Source: Tenacibaculum sp. 190130A14a (GTDB lineage Bacteria; Bacteroidota; Bacteroidia; Flavobacteriales; Flavobacteriaceae). From it: DNA of 64,000 nucleotides. Positions within the stretch are counted from its first letter, which is position 1, and each line of letters starts with the position of its first letter. Positions 1-7,486 of the stretch are shown here, in pieces. The translations under genes were made by a program, and so were the position numbers. The notes under the pieces are model-generated. The model saw only the letters and a list, made by a program, of their open reading frames with translations. It ran no database searches and was not told the origin of the DNA. The stretch covers positions 2,356,001 to 2,420,000 of the forward strand of contig NZ_OZ040189.1 of the NCBI RefSeq assembly GCF_964048965.1, given 5' to 3'.

Positions 1-571
1 TCTCTGAAATAAAAGATGCTTTAGTACTAAAGTCAATATAAGCTTCATCAATTATTACGATTCCATGATAGTTATTTAGAATATAAAGTATCTCTTCTTT
101 ATTGATAATATTTCCTGTAGGATTATTTGGAGAACAGATAAATATTAGTTTCACATCATCCATTTCTAAGTAAGGTTGCAACTGATTTAGATTAATTTGA
201 AAATCAGCTAGTAAAGGCTGTTTAATTAATTCTATATTGTTTATAGCCGCAGATACATCATACATTCCATAAGTTGGCGAAAATGTTAATGCTTTGTCCC
301 TACCTGGTTCACAAAAGATTCTAAATGCCAAATCAATTACTTCATCACTTCCGTTTCCTATGAAAATTTGACTTGCCTTTGTTTGTTTTATATCAGAAAG
401 TCTTTTTTTAATATTTACTTGTCTAGGATCTGGATAACGGTTTAATGTACCAAATGGATTTTCATTAGCGTCTAAATAAACTTCTGCTGTTCCTTTAAAC
501 TCATCTCTTGCAGATGAATATCCTGCTAATTCTTTGATATTTGTACGAACAATATTTTCTAAACTAAACAT
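1..571 (-). CDS. hisC: Histidinol-phosphate aminotransferase, N-terminal part (cut by window edge)
   Basis: PLP-dependent enzyme of histidine biosynthesis that transaminates imidazole-acetol phosphate to histidinol phosphate in the cytoplasm. About 190 N-terminal residues are visible, beginning MFSLENIVRTNIKEL. They include the fold-type I signatures YLDANENPFG, RYPDPRQ, GNGSDEVIDL, SPNNPTGN and IDEAYIDF. The PLP-binding lysine lies beyond the left edge. The ATG at 569-571 overlaps the 3' end of hisD by 8 nt, so the two are translationally coupled in a his operon running off the window. The gene looks intact as far as it can be read. Confidence 0.95.
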   Translation of the reverse strand, partial: MFSLENIVRTNIKELAGYSSARDEFKGTAEVYLDANENPFGTLNRYPDPRQVNIKKRLSDIKQTKASQIFIGNGSDEVIDLAFRIFCEPGRDKALTFSPTYGMYDVSAAINNIELIKQPLLADFQINLNQLQPYLEMDDVKLIFICSPNNPTGNIINKEEILYILNNYHGIVIIDEAYIDFSTKASFISE

Positions 572-1853
572 TATTAACTTCTTTTAATCTTACTGAAACT
601 GCATTTTTGTGCGCTTGTAAACCTTCAGCTTCTGCCATTAACTCTATAGCATTTCCAATATTTACAATTCCCTCTTTTGTGATTTCTTGAAAAGTAATTT
701 TCTTTATAAAACTGTCTAAAGAGACTCCGCTATAATTTTTTGCATACCCATTGGTTGGTAAGGTATGATTAGTTCCACTAGCGTAATCTCCTGCACTTTC
801 ACAACTATAATTGCCTAAGAAAACGGATCCTGCATTGGTTATCTTTTCTATATAATCTGAAGCTTTACTAGAAGCTATTATCAAGTGCTCTGGCGCATAA
901 ACATTACTAAACTCAATACATTCTTCTATAGAGTTTAACACTACTGAAAAACTATTTTCTAAAGCTTTTGAAGCTATCTCTTTGCGTTCTAAACTTGATA
1001 ATTGTTTTTCTAATTCTTTGATAACTCTATTTATGGTATTCTCATCAGTCGCTGTCAAAACAACTTGGCTATCAATTCCATGTTCTGCTTGAGAAAGTAA
1101 ATCCGCCGCTACAAATTCAGTATTAGAAGATTCGTCTGCAACTACTAAAACCTCACTTGGTCCGGCTGGCATATCAATCGCAATACCTTCTTGTTGAACT
1201 AACTCTTTTGCTTTAGTTACATACTGATTTCCTGGCCCTAGGATTTTATATACATTCGGTATCGTTTCTGTTCCATATGCCATAGCTCCAATTGCTTGTG
1301 CTCCACCAACTTTAAAAATTCTTGTAACTCCTACCAATGAAGCTGTGTATAAAATTGCCGGATTTATTTTTCCTTCTTTGTTTGGTGGTGTGCATAAAAC
1401 TATTTCCTTACATCCAGCAATCTTGGCAGGAATACCTAACATCAAAATAGTTGAAAACAAAGGAGCGGTTCCTCCAGGAATATAAAGTCCTACTTTTTCT
1501 ATTGCTACGCTTCTTCTCCAACAAGAAACTCCTTTTGTTGTTTCTACTTTTGTTTCTTGTTCTTTTTGAGAAGTATGAAATCTTTCAATATTACTTTTTG
1601 CCAATTGAATTGCTTCTTGCAATTCTTTTGAAATTAGGGTTTTTGCTAATGTTATTTCTTCGTTGGTTACTTGTATAGAAGAAAGCTCTACTCCATCAAA
1701 CAATGCTCCATATCGAATCAATGCTTCGTCTTTATTTTGCTTAACATCTTCTAAAATTGTAATTACTTTTTTCTCAAGATTAGCTTGATTTAAAGTGGCT
1801 CTTTTACAAATAGAAGCCCATTCTTTTGTTGGTGGATTTTTAATTGTTTTCAT
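564..1853 (-). CDS. hisD: Histidinol dehydrogenase
   Basis: Zn- and NAD-dependent enzyme that oxidises L-histidinol to L-histidine in two steps, the last reactions of histidine synthesis. The 429-residue product has the usual family length. Visible signatures are YIPGGTAPL, KVGGAQAIGAMAYGT, GPGNQYVTKAK, the MPAGPSEVLVVAD core, the metal/substrate segment LLSQAEHGIDSQ and the C-terminal SAGDYASGTNHTLPT. I chose the ATG at 1853 (MKTIKNPP), 4 nt past the hisG stop, over a TTG at 1865 that would overlap hisG. The end overlaps hisC by 8 nt. Expression should follow the attenuator upstream of hisG. Confidence 0.97.
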   Translation of the reverse strand: MKTIKNPPTKEWASICKRATLNQANLEKKVITILEDVKQNKDEALIRYGALFDGVELSSIQVTNEEITLAKTLISKELQEAIQLAKSNIERFHTSQKEQETKVETTKGVSCWRRSVAIEKVGLYIPGGTAPLFSTILMLGIPAKIAGCKEIVLCTPPNKEGKINPAILYTASLVGVTRIFKVGGAQAIGAMAYGTETIPNVYKILGPGNQYVTKAKELVQQEGIAIDMPAGPSEVLVVADESSNTEFVAADLLSQAEHGIDSQVVLTATDENTINRVIKELEKQLSSLERKEIASKALENSFSVVLNSIEECIEFSNVYAPEHLIIASSKASDYIEKITNAGSVFLGNYSCESAGDYASGTNHTLPTNGYAKNYSGVSLDSFIKKITFQEITKEGIVNIGNAIELMAEAEGLQAHKNAVSVRLKEVNNV

Positions 1854-1857
1854 AATA

Positions 1858-2715
1858 TTACACAACCATTTTTTCTATTGGACAAACTAAAATTCCTTCT
1901 GCACCATTACTCTTCAACTCGTCAATTATTTCCCAAAACTCATTTCTGTCTAGTACAGAGTGCACCGAACTCCATCCTTCTTCTGCCAATGGCAATACTG
2001 TAGGGCTTCGCATTCCTGGTAAGATGCTAATAATTTTATCTAGTTTCTCATTAGGTGCATTTAACAATATATATTTTGATTTTCTCCCTTTTAAAACAGA
2101 CTGAATTCTAAACTGAAGTTTATTCAACACCTCTTTTTGTTCTTCTTCTATTTTTGGAGAAACTGCTAAAACCGCTTCCGAAGTAAGTAAAACTTCTACT
2201 TCTTTTAAGTTATTCTTAAACAAGGTAGAACCACTAGATACAATATCACAAATACCATCAGCCAAACCAATATTTGGTGCAATTTCAACCGATCCATTAA
2301 TTATGTGCAATTGTGCTTCTATATTATTTTCTTTTAAAAAGCCTTTAACTGTTTCTGGATAAGACGTTGCTATCTTCTTCTTATTAAAGTAAGATATTCC
2401 AGTATAATTTTCATTTTTAGGAATGGCTAGTGAAACCTTACATTTGGAAAATCCAAGCTTTTCAATAAATTCAATTCCCGTTCCTTTTTCAATCAGCAAA
2501 TTCTCTCCTATAATTGCTGCATCAACTACTCCGTCTTTTAAGTACTGCGGAATATCACCATTTCTGAGATAAAAAACTTCTAACGGAAAGTTACTTGCTG
2601 ACGCTTTTAATTGATCTTTACCATTATCAATAGATACTCCACATTCCTTTAGTATTTGAAGAGAATCTTGGTTAAGTCTTCCTGATTTTTGTATGGCTAT
2701 TTTTAATTTACTCAT
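1858..2715 (-). CDS. hisG: ATP phosphoribosyltransferase, long form
   Basis: First and committed enzyme of histidine biosynthesis, joining ATP and PRPP to give phosphoribosyl-ATP. The product begins MSKLKIAIQKSGRLNQDS, shows the phosphate/PRPP-binding segment GICDIVSSGSTLFKNN near residues 155-170, and has 285 residues. That length fits the long, self-sufficient HisG with a C-terminal ACT-like regulatory domain (about residues 210-285), which in the family gives feedback inhibition by histidine. It is the first structural gene after the leader peptide and hairpin at 2779-2897 and is followed 4 nt later by hisD. Confidence 0.97.
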   Translation of the reverse strand: MSKLKIAIQKSGRLNQDSLQILKECGVSIDNGKDQLKASASNFPLEVFYLRNGDIPQYLKDGVVDAAIIGENLLIEKGTGIEFIEKLGFSKCKVSLAIPKNENYTGISYFNKKKIATSYPETVKGFLKENNIEAQLHIINGSVEIAPNIGLADGICDIVSSGSTLFKNNLKEVEVLLTSEAVLAVSPKIEEEQKEVLNKLQFRIQSVLKGRKSKYILLNAPNEKLDKIISILPGMRSPTVLPLAEEGWSSVHSVLDRNEFWEIIDELKSNGAEGILVCPIEKMVV

Positions 2716-2778
2716 TTTATTTAGTTTGGTTTGAGTAAATCTTTTTGGAAATTATTTCTTGGCGCCTGATCGAAATAA

Positions 2779-2809
2779 AAAACCCGTTTGATTTACTCAA
2801 ACGGGTTTT
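2779..2809 (-). terminator. Attenuator-type intrinsic terminator upstream of hisG
   Basis: On the minus strand the arms AACCCGTTTGA and TCAAACGGGTT form an 11-bp perfect stem around a 5-nt loop, followed by a run of T. The hairpin sits between the His-codon leader peptide (ends 2841) and the hisG start (2715), where a transcription attenuator would be. Termination here would be relieved when ribosomes stall at the leader His codons. Confidence 0.88.
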
Positions 2810-2840
2810 AAAATATATTTAGAATTTATTCAATACATTT

Positions 2841-2897
2841 TCAGCTCGCTTGAGTGCAAGTATGAAAATGATGATGATGTAATTGAATAAAATTCAT
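2841..2897 (-). CDS. hisL: his operon leader peptide
   Basis: An 18-codon reading frame encodes MNFIQLHHHHFHTCTQAS. Four consecutive His codons plus a fifth after one Phe make 5 His in 18 residues. It lies 126 nt upstream of hisG on the same strand and is followed by a strong terminator hairpin. This is the arrangement of a histidine attenuator: low charged tRNA-His stalls the ribosome on the His run and prevents the terminator from forming. The peptide has no expected function of its own. I did not work out an anti-terminator pairing in full, so the exact switch structure is inferred. Confidence 0.87.
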   Translation of the reverse strand: MNFIQLHHHHFHTCTQAS

Positions 2898-2917
2898 TTC
2901 TTTCTTTTTTGTCTTTG

Positions 2918-2950
2918 CAAATATTTAGAATTTATTTTTTAGAATCCAAA
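2918..2950 (-). promoter_or_regulatory. Probable his operon promoter
   Basis: On the minus strand AATATTTG (2918-2925) differs by one base from the Bacteroidota -7 box TAnnTTTG. A TTTG (2947-2950) lies 21 nt upstream as the -33 element. Transcription would start about 15-20 nt before the leader peptide ATG. Confidence 0.45.
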
Positions 2951-3009
2951 TTTTTTTTCCAAAAAATAAATTTCCAAAAAATTATATAACACTAATTTAA
3001 AATTTAAAC

Positions 3010-4530
3010 TTACAAATGACTTAATAAATCGTACAAACTTTCACTTTTTTCTAATCCCATCTTTTTCTTAATTCTATAACGTGTAGTTTCAACACTTCTA
3101 GGTGAAACATTTATAAGTTGAGCTACCTCTTTACTTTTTAAGTTCGCTACTATATAAGTACAATGTTTTAAGTCATTTACAGATAAGCTTGGCGCAACTT
3201 TTTTCAATTTATTGAAGAATTCTGGTCTTGTTTTTTCAAATTGAATTTTGAAATCTTCCCACATTTCTTCTTCAGATATTAAATCAGATAACTTTCTATT
3301 AATCATTATTAAGTACCTAGATGTATCCAAACTATTATCTAAATATCCTTCAATATCTTTACAAACTTTCCTTATAGAATCATTATATGTTGATATTCTC
3401 AAAACTCTAGAAAAAAGAGCTTGTTCATTTAATTTTAATAAATTTTCATTCTCTCTTTCATTCTTATACAACTCCTTATTTTTCTCTTTTAAATCTATTA
3501 TAAGTTCCTTTAATTCTAAATTAAGTTCGTTGATTTTTTCATTCTTCTTTTTGTCTTTCTTTCTAAAATAAATTAATCCAGACAACAGTAAAATCAATAA
3601 TATAATTGTTAAAATACTCCAATATAACTGACGTCTCTGATCTTTAATAATTTCATTGTTTTTTTCTTTTAAATCTTTCTCTAACTCTAACTCACGCATA
3701 TAAGAGTCTTCTAAATATGCCTCTTTATATTTAATAGCCGCTCTTAACTCCACAATTACTTCTTTATAGTAAGCTAAAGCTTTAATCTCTTCATTCTCTT
3801 CCTCATATAATTTTGCATAAGCTTCATTGATTAAACTTGTTGTATAATTATAACTATCCTTTGGAAATTCAATACTCTTGGCTTTTTTTAAATACTCATA
3901 GGCTTTTTCAAATTCTCTAAGCTCTAGGTAATTGTCGGCAATAAAATAGTACAATCTTTTGAGTCCTGTAAGTTTTTTATGTTGATTGATTAACTCTAAA
4001 TATCTAAAGGCATACTCGTTCGATTCTGACCACTGCTCTCTCCTTCTTGAGTTTATCGTAAGATTATAATAGGCATCTATTCGTTGTGGAAACTCCTCTA
4101 TTTGTTCATATTTAGAAATTGCTTTCTTAAATAACTCTTCCGCTTTTTTATAATCTTTTTTGCTTAATGATGCTGATACTCCTCTTGAATTGTATATAGT
4201 TCCTTGTAGAAGGATATCATTTGTTTTATTAGCTAGTTTAAATGAATTAGAAAAAAGTTCTTCTGAAACTTTGTATTGTTGGAGAAATAGATTTTTGACT
4301 CCTCTTAAATAATATATTTTACTATTAATGGAATCTTCCTCAATTGTTCTATTATTTATTTTCACATAACGAAGAATACTATCCAATAACTCTTCATTTT
4401 CTGTTTTTTGAAATAAATAGTAATCATTTACTATTTTCTTTTTGTACTCATTGGTAGAGATTTCTTTTTGTTGTCCGAAACAGAAGGTACTTATAAAAAC
4501 CAACAATAAGGGGGCATTCCATTTTCTCAT
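3010..4530 (-). CDS. TPR-repeat membrane protein with C-terminal LuxR-type HTH
   Basis: A 506-residue regulator typical of Bacteroidota. Residues 1-19 form a signal peptide ending CFGQQ. About residues 65-275 are helical TPR-like repeats (for example YYLRGVKNLFLQQYKVSEEL and ALAYYKEVIVELR). A membrane helix lies near 303-322 (LYWSILTIILLILLLSGLIY), followed by a long charged coiled coil (about 325-375). A LuxR/GerE-type helix-turn-helix closes the protein (KSKEVAQLINVSPRSVETTRYRIKKKMGL). The layout suggests a periplasmic TPR sensor linked to a cytoplasmic DNA-binding head, but ligand and targets are unknown. It is monocistronic, with a long upstream region carrying a duplicated element that may be its control region. 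Confidence 0.88.
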   Translation of the reverse strand: MRKWNAPLLLVFISTFCFGQQKEISTNEYKKKIVNDYYLFQKTENEELLDSILRYVKINNRTIEEDSINSKIYYLRGVKNLFLQQYKVSEELFSNSFKLANKTNDILLQGTIYNSRGVSASLSKKDYKKAEELFKKAISKYEQIEEFPQRIDAYYNLTINSRRREQWSESNEYAFRYLELINQHKKLTGLKRLYYFIADNYLELREFEKAYEYLKKAKSIEFPKDSYNYTTSLINEAYAKLYEEENEEIKALAYYKEVIVELRAAIKYKEAYLEDSYMRELELEKDLKEKNNEIIKDQRRQLYWSILTIILLILLLSGLIYFRKKDKKKNEKINELNLELKELIIDLKEKNKELYKNERENENLLKLNEQALFSRVLRISTYNDSIRKVCKDIEGYLDNSLDTSRYLIMINRKLSDLISEEEMWEDFKIQFEKTRPEFFNKLKKVAPSLSVNDLKHCTYIVANLKSKEVAQLINVSPRSVETTRYRIKKKMGLEKSESLYDLLSHL

Positions 4531-4613
4531 TCTTATAAATTAATGGTTGTTTTTATATACGTCAATTATACTACACTAGTTTTTACACAAAAAACTTTAA
4601 TGTAAAAACACAT

Positions 4614-4771
4614 CAAATCTACTACATAAGCTTTTTTAAGGTGCCTAATAAATACATTTGCCTTGAAGTTACTTAGTTCTTCCCTTTTACTATTTAACTT
4701 TAAATATTTTAAGTTACCAAAGTATAATGATGTTTCCCCTAATTCTTCGTTGTTGATATTTTTGGTAACTT
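4614..4771 (-). repeat. Diverged direct repeat, copy A
   Basis: Copy A shares ordered blocks with copy B at 4965-5108: the 15-mer CAAATCTACTACATA (4614-4628), an inverted pair AAGTTACC (4711-4718) and GGTAACTT (4764-4771) 45 nt apart, and GTTTCCCCTA (4732-4741) between the pair. The sequence between the blocks has diverged. Retention of the inverted 8-mers suggests protein binding or RNA pairing. Confidence 0.6.
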
Positions 4772-4964
4772 TTTCGTTTTACAAATTTTAATTTAAAACA
4801 AGTAGTTCTTAACGATCAATCCTATTATTTCAAAAATAAAAAAAATACATAACTAGGTTAAAATAATATCAATTTAACAAAGAAGGGCTCAAAAGTACCA
4901 CTTCATCTTTATTCAATCCAATTTTTTTACAATTAATAACTGAATGTTCTAAAATCTAACACTA

Positions 4965-5108
4965 CAAATCTACTACATAGCCTTATTACCTGTGTTTCTC
5001 TTATATATTTGCTTTTAAAAATATAAAGTTTCCCCTAGACAAATAAAGTTACCATACATTTTACCTCTACTATTTTTTAATCCCTTACGTAGTTTTGATT
5101 GGTAACTT
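4965..5108 (-). repeat. Diverged direct repeat, copy B
   Basis: Copy B has the same blocks in the same order as copy A: CAAATCTACTACATA (4965-4979), GTTTCCCCTA (5028-5037), AAGTTACC (5046-5053) and GGTAACTT (5101-5108). The spacing inside the inverted pair is 47 nt. The GTTTCCCCTA block lies outside the pair here and inside it in copy A, so the copies are not simple duplicates. Confidence 0.6.
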
Positions 5109-5116
5109 TAACTTAT

Positions 5117-5155
5117 AAAAAAAACACCTGTTGATATCAACAGGTGTTTTTTTTA
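5117..5155 (-). terminator. Intrinsic terminator after the sigma/DUF4252 operon
   Basis: Perfect palindrome centred on GATATC at 5133-5138 (arms AACACCTGTTGA and its complement) with T/A runs on both sides. It lies 25 nt past the stop of the last DUF4252 gene and could act in both directions. Confidence 0.88.
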
Positions 5156-5179
5156 TAAAATCTAATAGATTTAAATAGC

Positions 5180-5740
5180 TTAATTCTCTTTTATAGAATC
5201 AACATTACTTTCAATCATATTTTTAAGGCTTTCTAATTGCCCACTATCTTCATCTACATCAACGCTTCTCATCATTTTCATAATGGCATTAGGATTCATG
5301 TTCTCTCCTAATAATCTTGCAACTCCCACTCCCATTTCTTTCGAATCAACAAATCCTACAATCTCATCAATTGCATCCGTTTCTCCAATATAATATAAGG
5401 TTGCTTTTCCTTTTTTATCATTAAACTTCATCAATACTTTGTAGTCAGAATTTTTAAAGATGCCTTTAATCTTTTGTCTTTCTGCCGTTAATTCTTCTTC
5501 CGTTGCTTTATTTTTTGGTAAAAAAGCTACATTCACTTTTCTTATACTAGCATAGGCTTCTTTATCACTTTCAGAAGCTCCTTCTTTCATTTTAATTGGT
5601 AAAATACTTGAAGAAAAGTCTAAGGTTACAAACTTTGAATTGTCTTGACTTTCCACAATATATTTTTGTAGAGATGGTTTATTACAGGATACTAATGCAA
5701 ACATTAGTATCGACATCGTATAAATTACATATTTTTTCAT
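5180..5740 (-). CDS. DUF4252 family lipoprotein
   Basis: A 186-residue protein with a lipoprotein signal peptide (MKKYVIYTMSILMFALVSC, Cys at about residue 19). The body resembles DUF4252 proteins, which in Bacteroidota are repeatedly encoded beside ECF sigma factors. Family function is unknown. It is the last gene of the apparent sigma operon, 62 nt downstream of a second DUF4252 gene and followed by a strong terminator. The shared fold of the two neighbours suggests tandem duplication. An envelope role under the ECF sigma factor is inferred from context only. Confidence 0.8.
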   Translation of the reverse strand: MKKYVIYTMSILMFALVSCNKPSLQKYIVESQDNSKFVTLDFSSSILPIKMKEGASESDKEAYASIRKVNVAFLPKNKATEEELTAERQKIKGIFKNSDYKVLMKFNDKKGKATLYYIGETDAIDEIVGFVDSKEMGVGVARLLGENMNPNAIMKMMRSVDVDEDSGQLESLKNMIESNVDSIKEN

Positions 5741-5802
5741 AATATTTTAATTTTAGTTGAAATAAGGCGAGCACTTGTCTCGCCCTAATTTAATGTTTTA
5801 TT

Positions 5803-6300
5803 CTATTTTTCTTTATCAGAATATTTATGAGCAATCTTCGATAATTTGTTTACATCAATCTCCCCTGTTAAAGAAACAATCACAGACTCTGTACCTTGAC
5901 CTTTTTCAGTGTTCTTAACAAACATTAATACTTCACTTACTAAATCTTTATTCTTAGTTGCTTTCACATAAATTTTCACACGAGAATCTTTGTCTTTCAC
6001 TCTCATTAATTGTGTCAAATTCGAATTTTTGATGGCCTTGTTTACCATTCCTTCCATTTGAGCTGCAACACTTGAATTCTCGGTTTTGAAAAGCTTTAAT
6101 TCATTTAATCCTTTTGCTGTATTGAAAATTTCCATATCGTCAGATTTTGCATCTGGAAATTTTTGTAACAATTCAAACATATCTTTTGTTACTACTACAG
6201 ATGATACTTCATCTAAATCTTCTAATTTATCAAACAATGACTGTCCAAATGATACAGTTGAAGTAACTAAAAATGCTAATAATAATATTACTTTTTTCAT
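5803..6300 (-). CDS. DUF4252 family secreted protein
   Basis: A 165-residue protein with a cleavable signal peptide (MKKVILLLAFLVTSTVSFGQ) and no lipobox, so probably periplasmic. The mature part (SLFDKLEDLDEVSSVVVTKDMFELL) is the typical DUF4252 N-terminus, and the VSLTGEID stretch near residue 145 matches the end of the domain. Function is unknown. It lies between the membrane anti-sigma-like gene (37 nt upstream) and the DUF4252 lipoprotein, probably in one operon. Confidence 0.82.
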   Translation of the reverse strand: MKKVILLLAFLVTSTVSFGQSLFDKLEDLDEVSSVVVTKDMFELLQKFPDAKSDDMEIFNTAKGLNELKLFKTENSSVAAQMEGMVNKAIKNSNLTQLMRVKDKDSRVKIYVKATKNKDLVSEVLMFVKNTEKGQGTESVIVSLTGEIDVNKLSKIAHKYSDKEK

Positions 6301-6337
6301 GATTTTCTTATTTACGTTTACTTGGTTTTAATTTTTA

Positions 6338-6823
6338 CTATTTTACGGTGTTTATTACTTTGTTTACAGTGTCTTCATAGGTATTTAAGTGTCCAATAGC
6401 ATCTTGACCTTTGTTAATGTTGTTTGAAACTGCATATAAAGCTTCGTTTCCTTTGTTTAAATTGACTGAAACCATTTGCAACGCTTCTTTTACTTGTGCA
6501 AATTGCGCTTGCAATTGTTTCTCTTGTAAATGCTCATCATACCTTTGTTTTCCTATAAAAACGCTAAACAATAAGACTACTGACGCTGCCACCGATAACC
6601 ACTTCCAGTTCTTTTTATTAGTTCTCTCAGGTTTTAACTGAATGGTTTTGGTAAAGGTTTCATCTTTACTTTGTTTAAAATAACTAAACATATAACTATA
6701 CTCATATAAATGAGGTGCCACATTATCAGAAGTAAAATACTCTTGTAATACTTTTTCTTCTTGTAGGGTAGTTTCTGCGTCTAGATATTTCTCTACTAAT
6801 TTTTCTATGTTAGCTAACTCCAT
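6338..6823 (-). CDS. Small membrane protein, probable anti-sigma partner
   Basis: A 161-residue protein overlapping the sigma gene by 14 nt, an arrangement typical of sigma/anti-sigma pairs. Residues 1-70 form a soluble N-terminal part beginning MELANIEKLVEKYLDAETTL, similar in style to the short zinc-less anti-sigma domains of Bacteroidota. A membrane helix follows near 73-90 (KWLSVAASVVLLFSVFIG), then about 70 residues of periplasmic helix-forming sequence. Topology and context support an inner-membrane regulator of the ECF factor. The family itself I do not firmly recognise. Confidence 0.7.
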   Translation of the reverse strand: MELANIEKLVEKYLDAETTLQEEKVLQEYFTSDNVAPHLYEYSYMFSYFKQSKDETFTKTIQLKPERTNKKNWKWLSVAASVVLLFSVFIGKQRYDEHLQEKQLQAQFAQVKEALQMVSVNLNKGNEALYAVSNNINKGQDAIGHLNTYEDTVNKVINTVK

Positions 6824-7319
6824 AGTTATGTTTTTTTATTAGTTCTTCTCTTATGGTTTTTCTTGCTCTTGATAATGCTACTCTAACTGCAGTCGGTTTC
6901 ATATCTACCATTTTACAGATTTCATCAAAATCATACTGTTCAATATCTCTTAACTGAATAATAATTTTTTGTTGTTCTGGTAACTTCTCAATGAGTTCAT
7001 GTACTTGGTTTACACTATCATTATGTTCTACTTTCTTTTCTAAAGACGTATCTTTTTCCTTATAATTACTATGAACTAAAGTTAAATTACTTGCTTGTTT
7101 CGACTTTAATCTATCAAAACAATAATTCTTCGTCATAGTCATAGCAAAAGCTTCTACGTTCTTATAATTTGAAAGCTTCTCTTTATTTTTCCACAATTTA
7201 AAATACAATTCTTGCGTAGCGTCTTCAGCTTCTTCGGTAGAAACTAAAAGTCTCTTTGCTAAACGAAAGACTTTGTCTTTAAATGGTAATACAGCTTTTA
7301 AAAAGTCTGATTGTTTCAT
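6810..7319 (-). CDS. ECF-type RNA polymerase sigma factor
   Basis: A 169-residue sigma-70 family factor of the ECF group. Region 2 is visible at about residues 10-75 (KVFRLAKRLLVSTEEAEDATQELYFKLWKN, shown here in two overlapping parts: KVFRLAKRLLVSTEEAEDAT and TQELYFKLWKN). Region 4 lies at about 105-160 (LIEKLPEQQKIIIQLRDIEQ, then the HTH MKPTAVRVALSRARKTIREE). Genes for a membrane partner and two DUF4252 proteins follow on the same strand. An ECF-like promoter (AAC-N16-CGTC) at 7388-7412 lies about 70 nt upstream, so autoregulation is likely. Confidence 0.93.
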   Translation of the reverse strand: MKQSDFLKAVLPFKDKVFRLAKRLLVSTEEAEDATQELYFKLWKNKEKLSNYKNVEAFAMTMTKNYCFDRLKSKQASNLTLVHSNYKEKDTSLEKKVEHNDSVNQVHELIEKLPEQQKIIIQLRDIEQYDFDEICKMVDMKPTAVRVALSRARKTIREELIKKHNYGVS

Positions 7320-7336
7320 GGCTTAGTTAGTTAATT

Positions 7337-7363
7337 ATGTAAACTTTCTAAGAATTTTACGTC
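7337..7363 (+). promoter_or_regulatory. Possible ECF promoter facing the S41 peptidase gene
   Basis: On the plus strand ATGTAAAC (7337-7344) is followed after 15 nt by CGTC (7360-7363), resembling an ECF -35/-10 pair but with spacing one short of its minus-strand neighbour. The 8-mer ATGTAAAC is mirrored by GTTTACAT at 7374-7381. It would place the peptidase under the same sigma factor. Weak on its own. Confidence 0.3.
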
Positions 7364-7387
7364 TTATTAAGTGGTTTACATCTCTAC

Positions 7388-7412
7388 GACGAGACAAAAT
7401 AAATTTTGTTAC
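7388..7412 (-). promoter_or_regulatory. ECF-type promoter for the sigma operon
   Basis: On the minus strand GTAAC (7408-7412), 16 nt, CGTC (7388-7391). The AAC motif at -35 and CGTC at -10 with a 16-nt spacer is the common ECF promoter form. It faces the sigma gene starting at 7319 and predicts a 5' leader of about 60 nt. Confidence 0.5.
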
Positions 7413-7486
7413 ACGACAATTTTAAAAAAAATAATATTATTACTTAAATTGCGTTATTATATACTGATTCCAAATACCAAAAATAT

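Larger units (their letters stand above)
4531..5116. other. Long AT-rich non-coding region with a duplicated element
   Basis: About 585 nt without a credible gene, upstream of the TPR/LuxR regulator. It holds two diverged copies of one element (4614-4771 and 4965-5108) described separately. I see no tRNA, CRISPR or insertion-sequence end here. A small unannotated RNA cannot be excluded. Confidence 0.6.

Noticed and set aside
1451..1678. Plus-strand leucine-rich frame of 75 codons in hisD
   Set aside because: Reverse shadow of the hisD coding sequence; the apparent hydrophobicity comes from complement of Lys/Glu codons.
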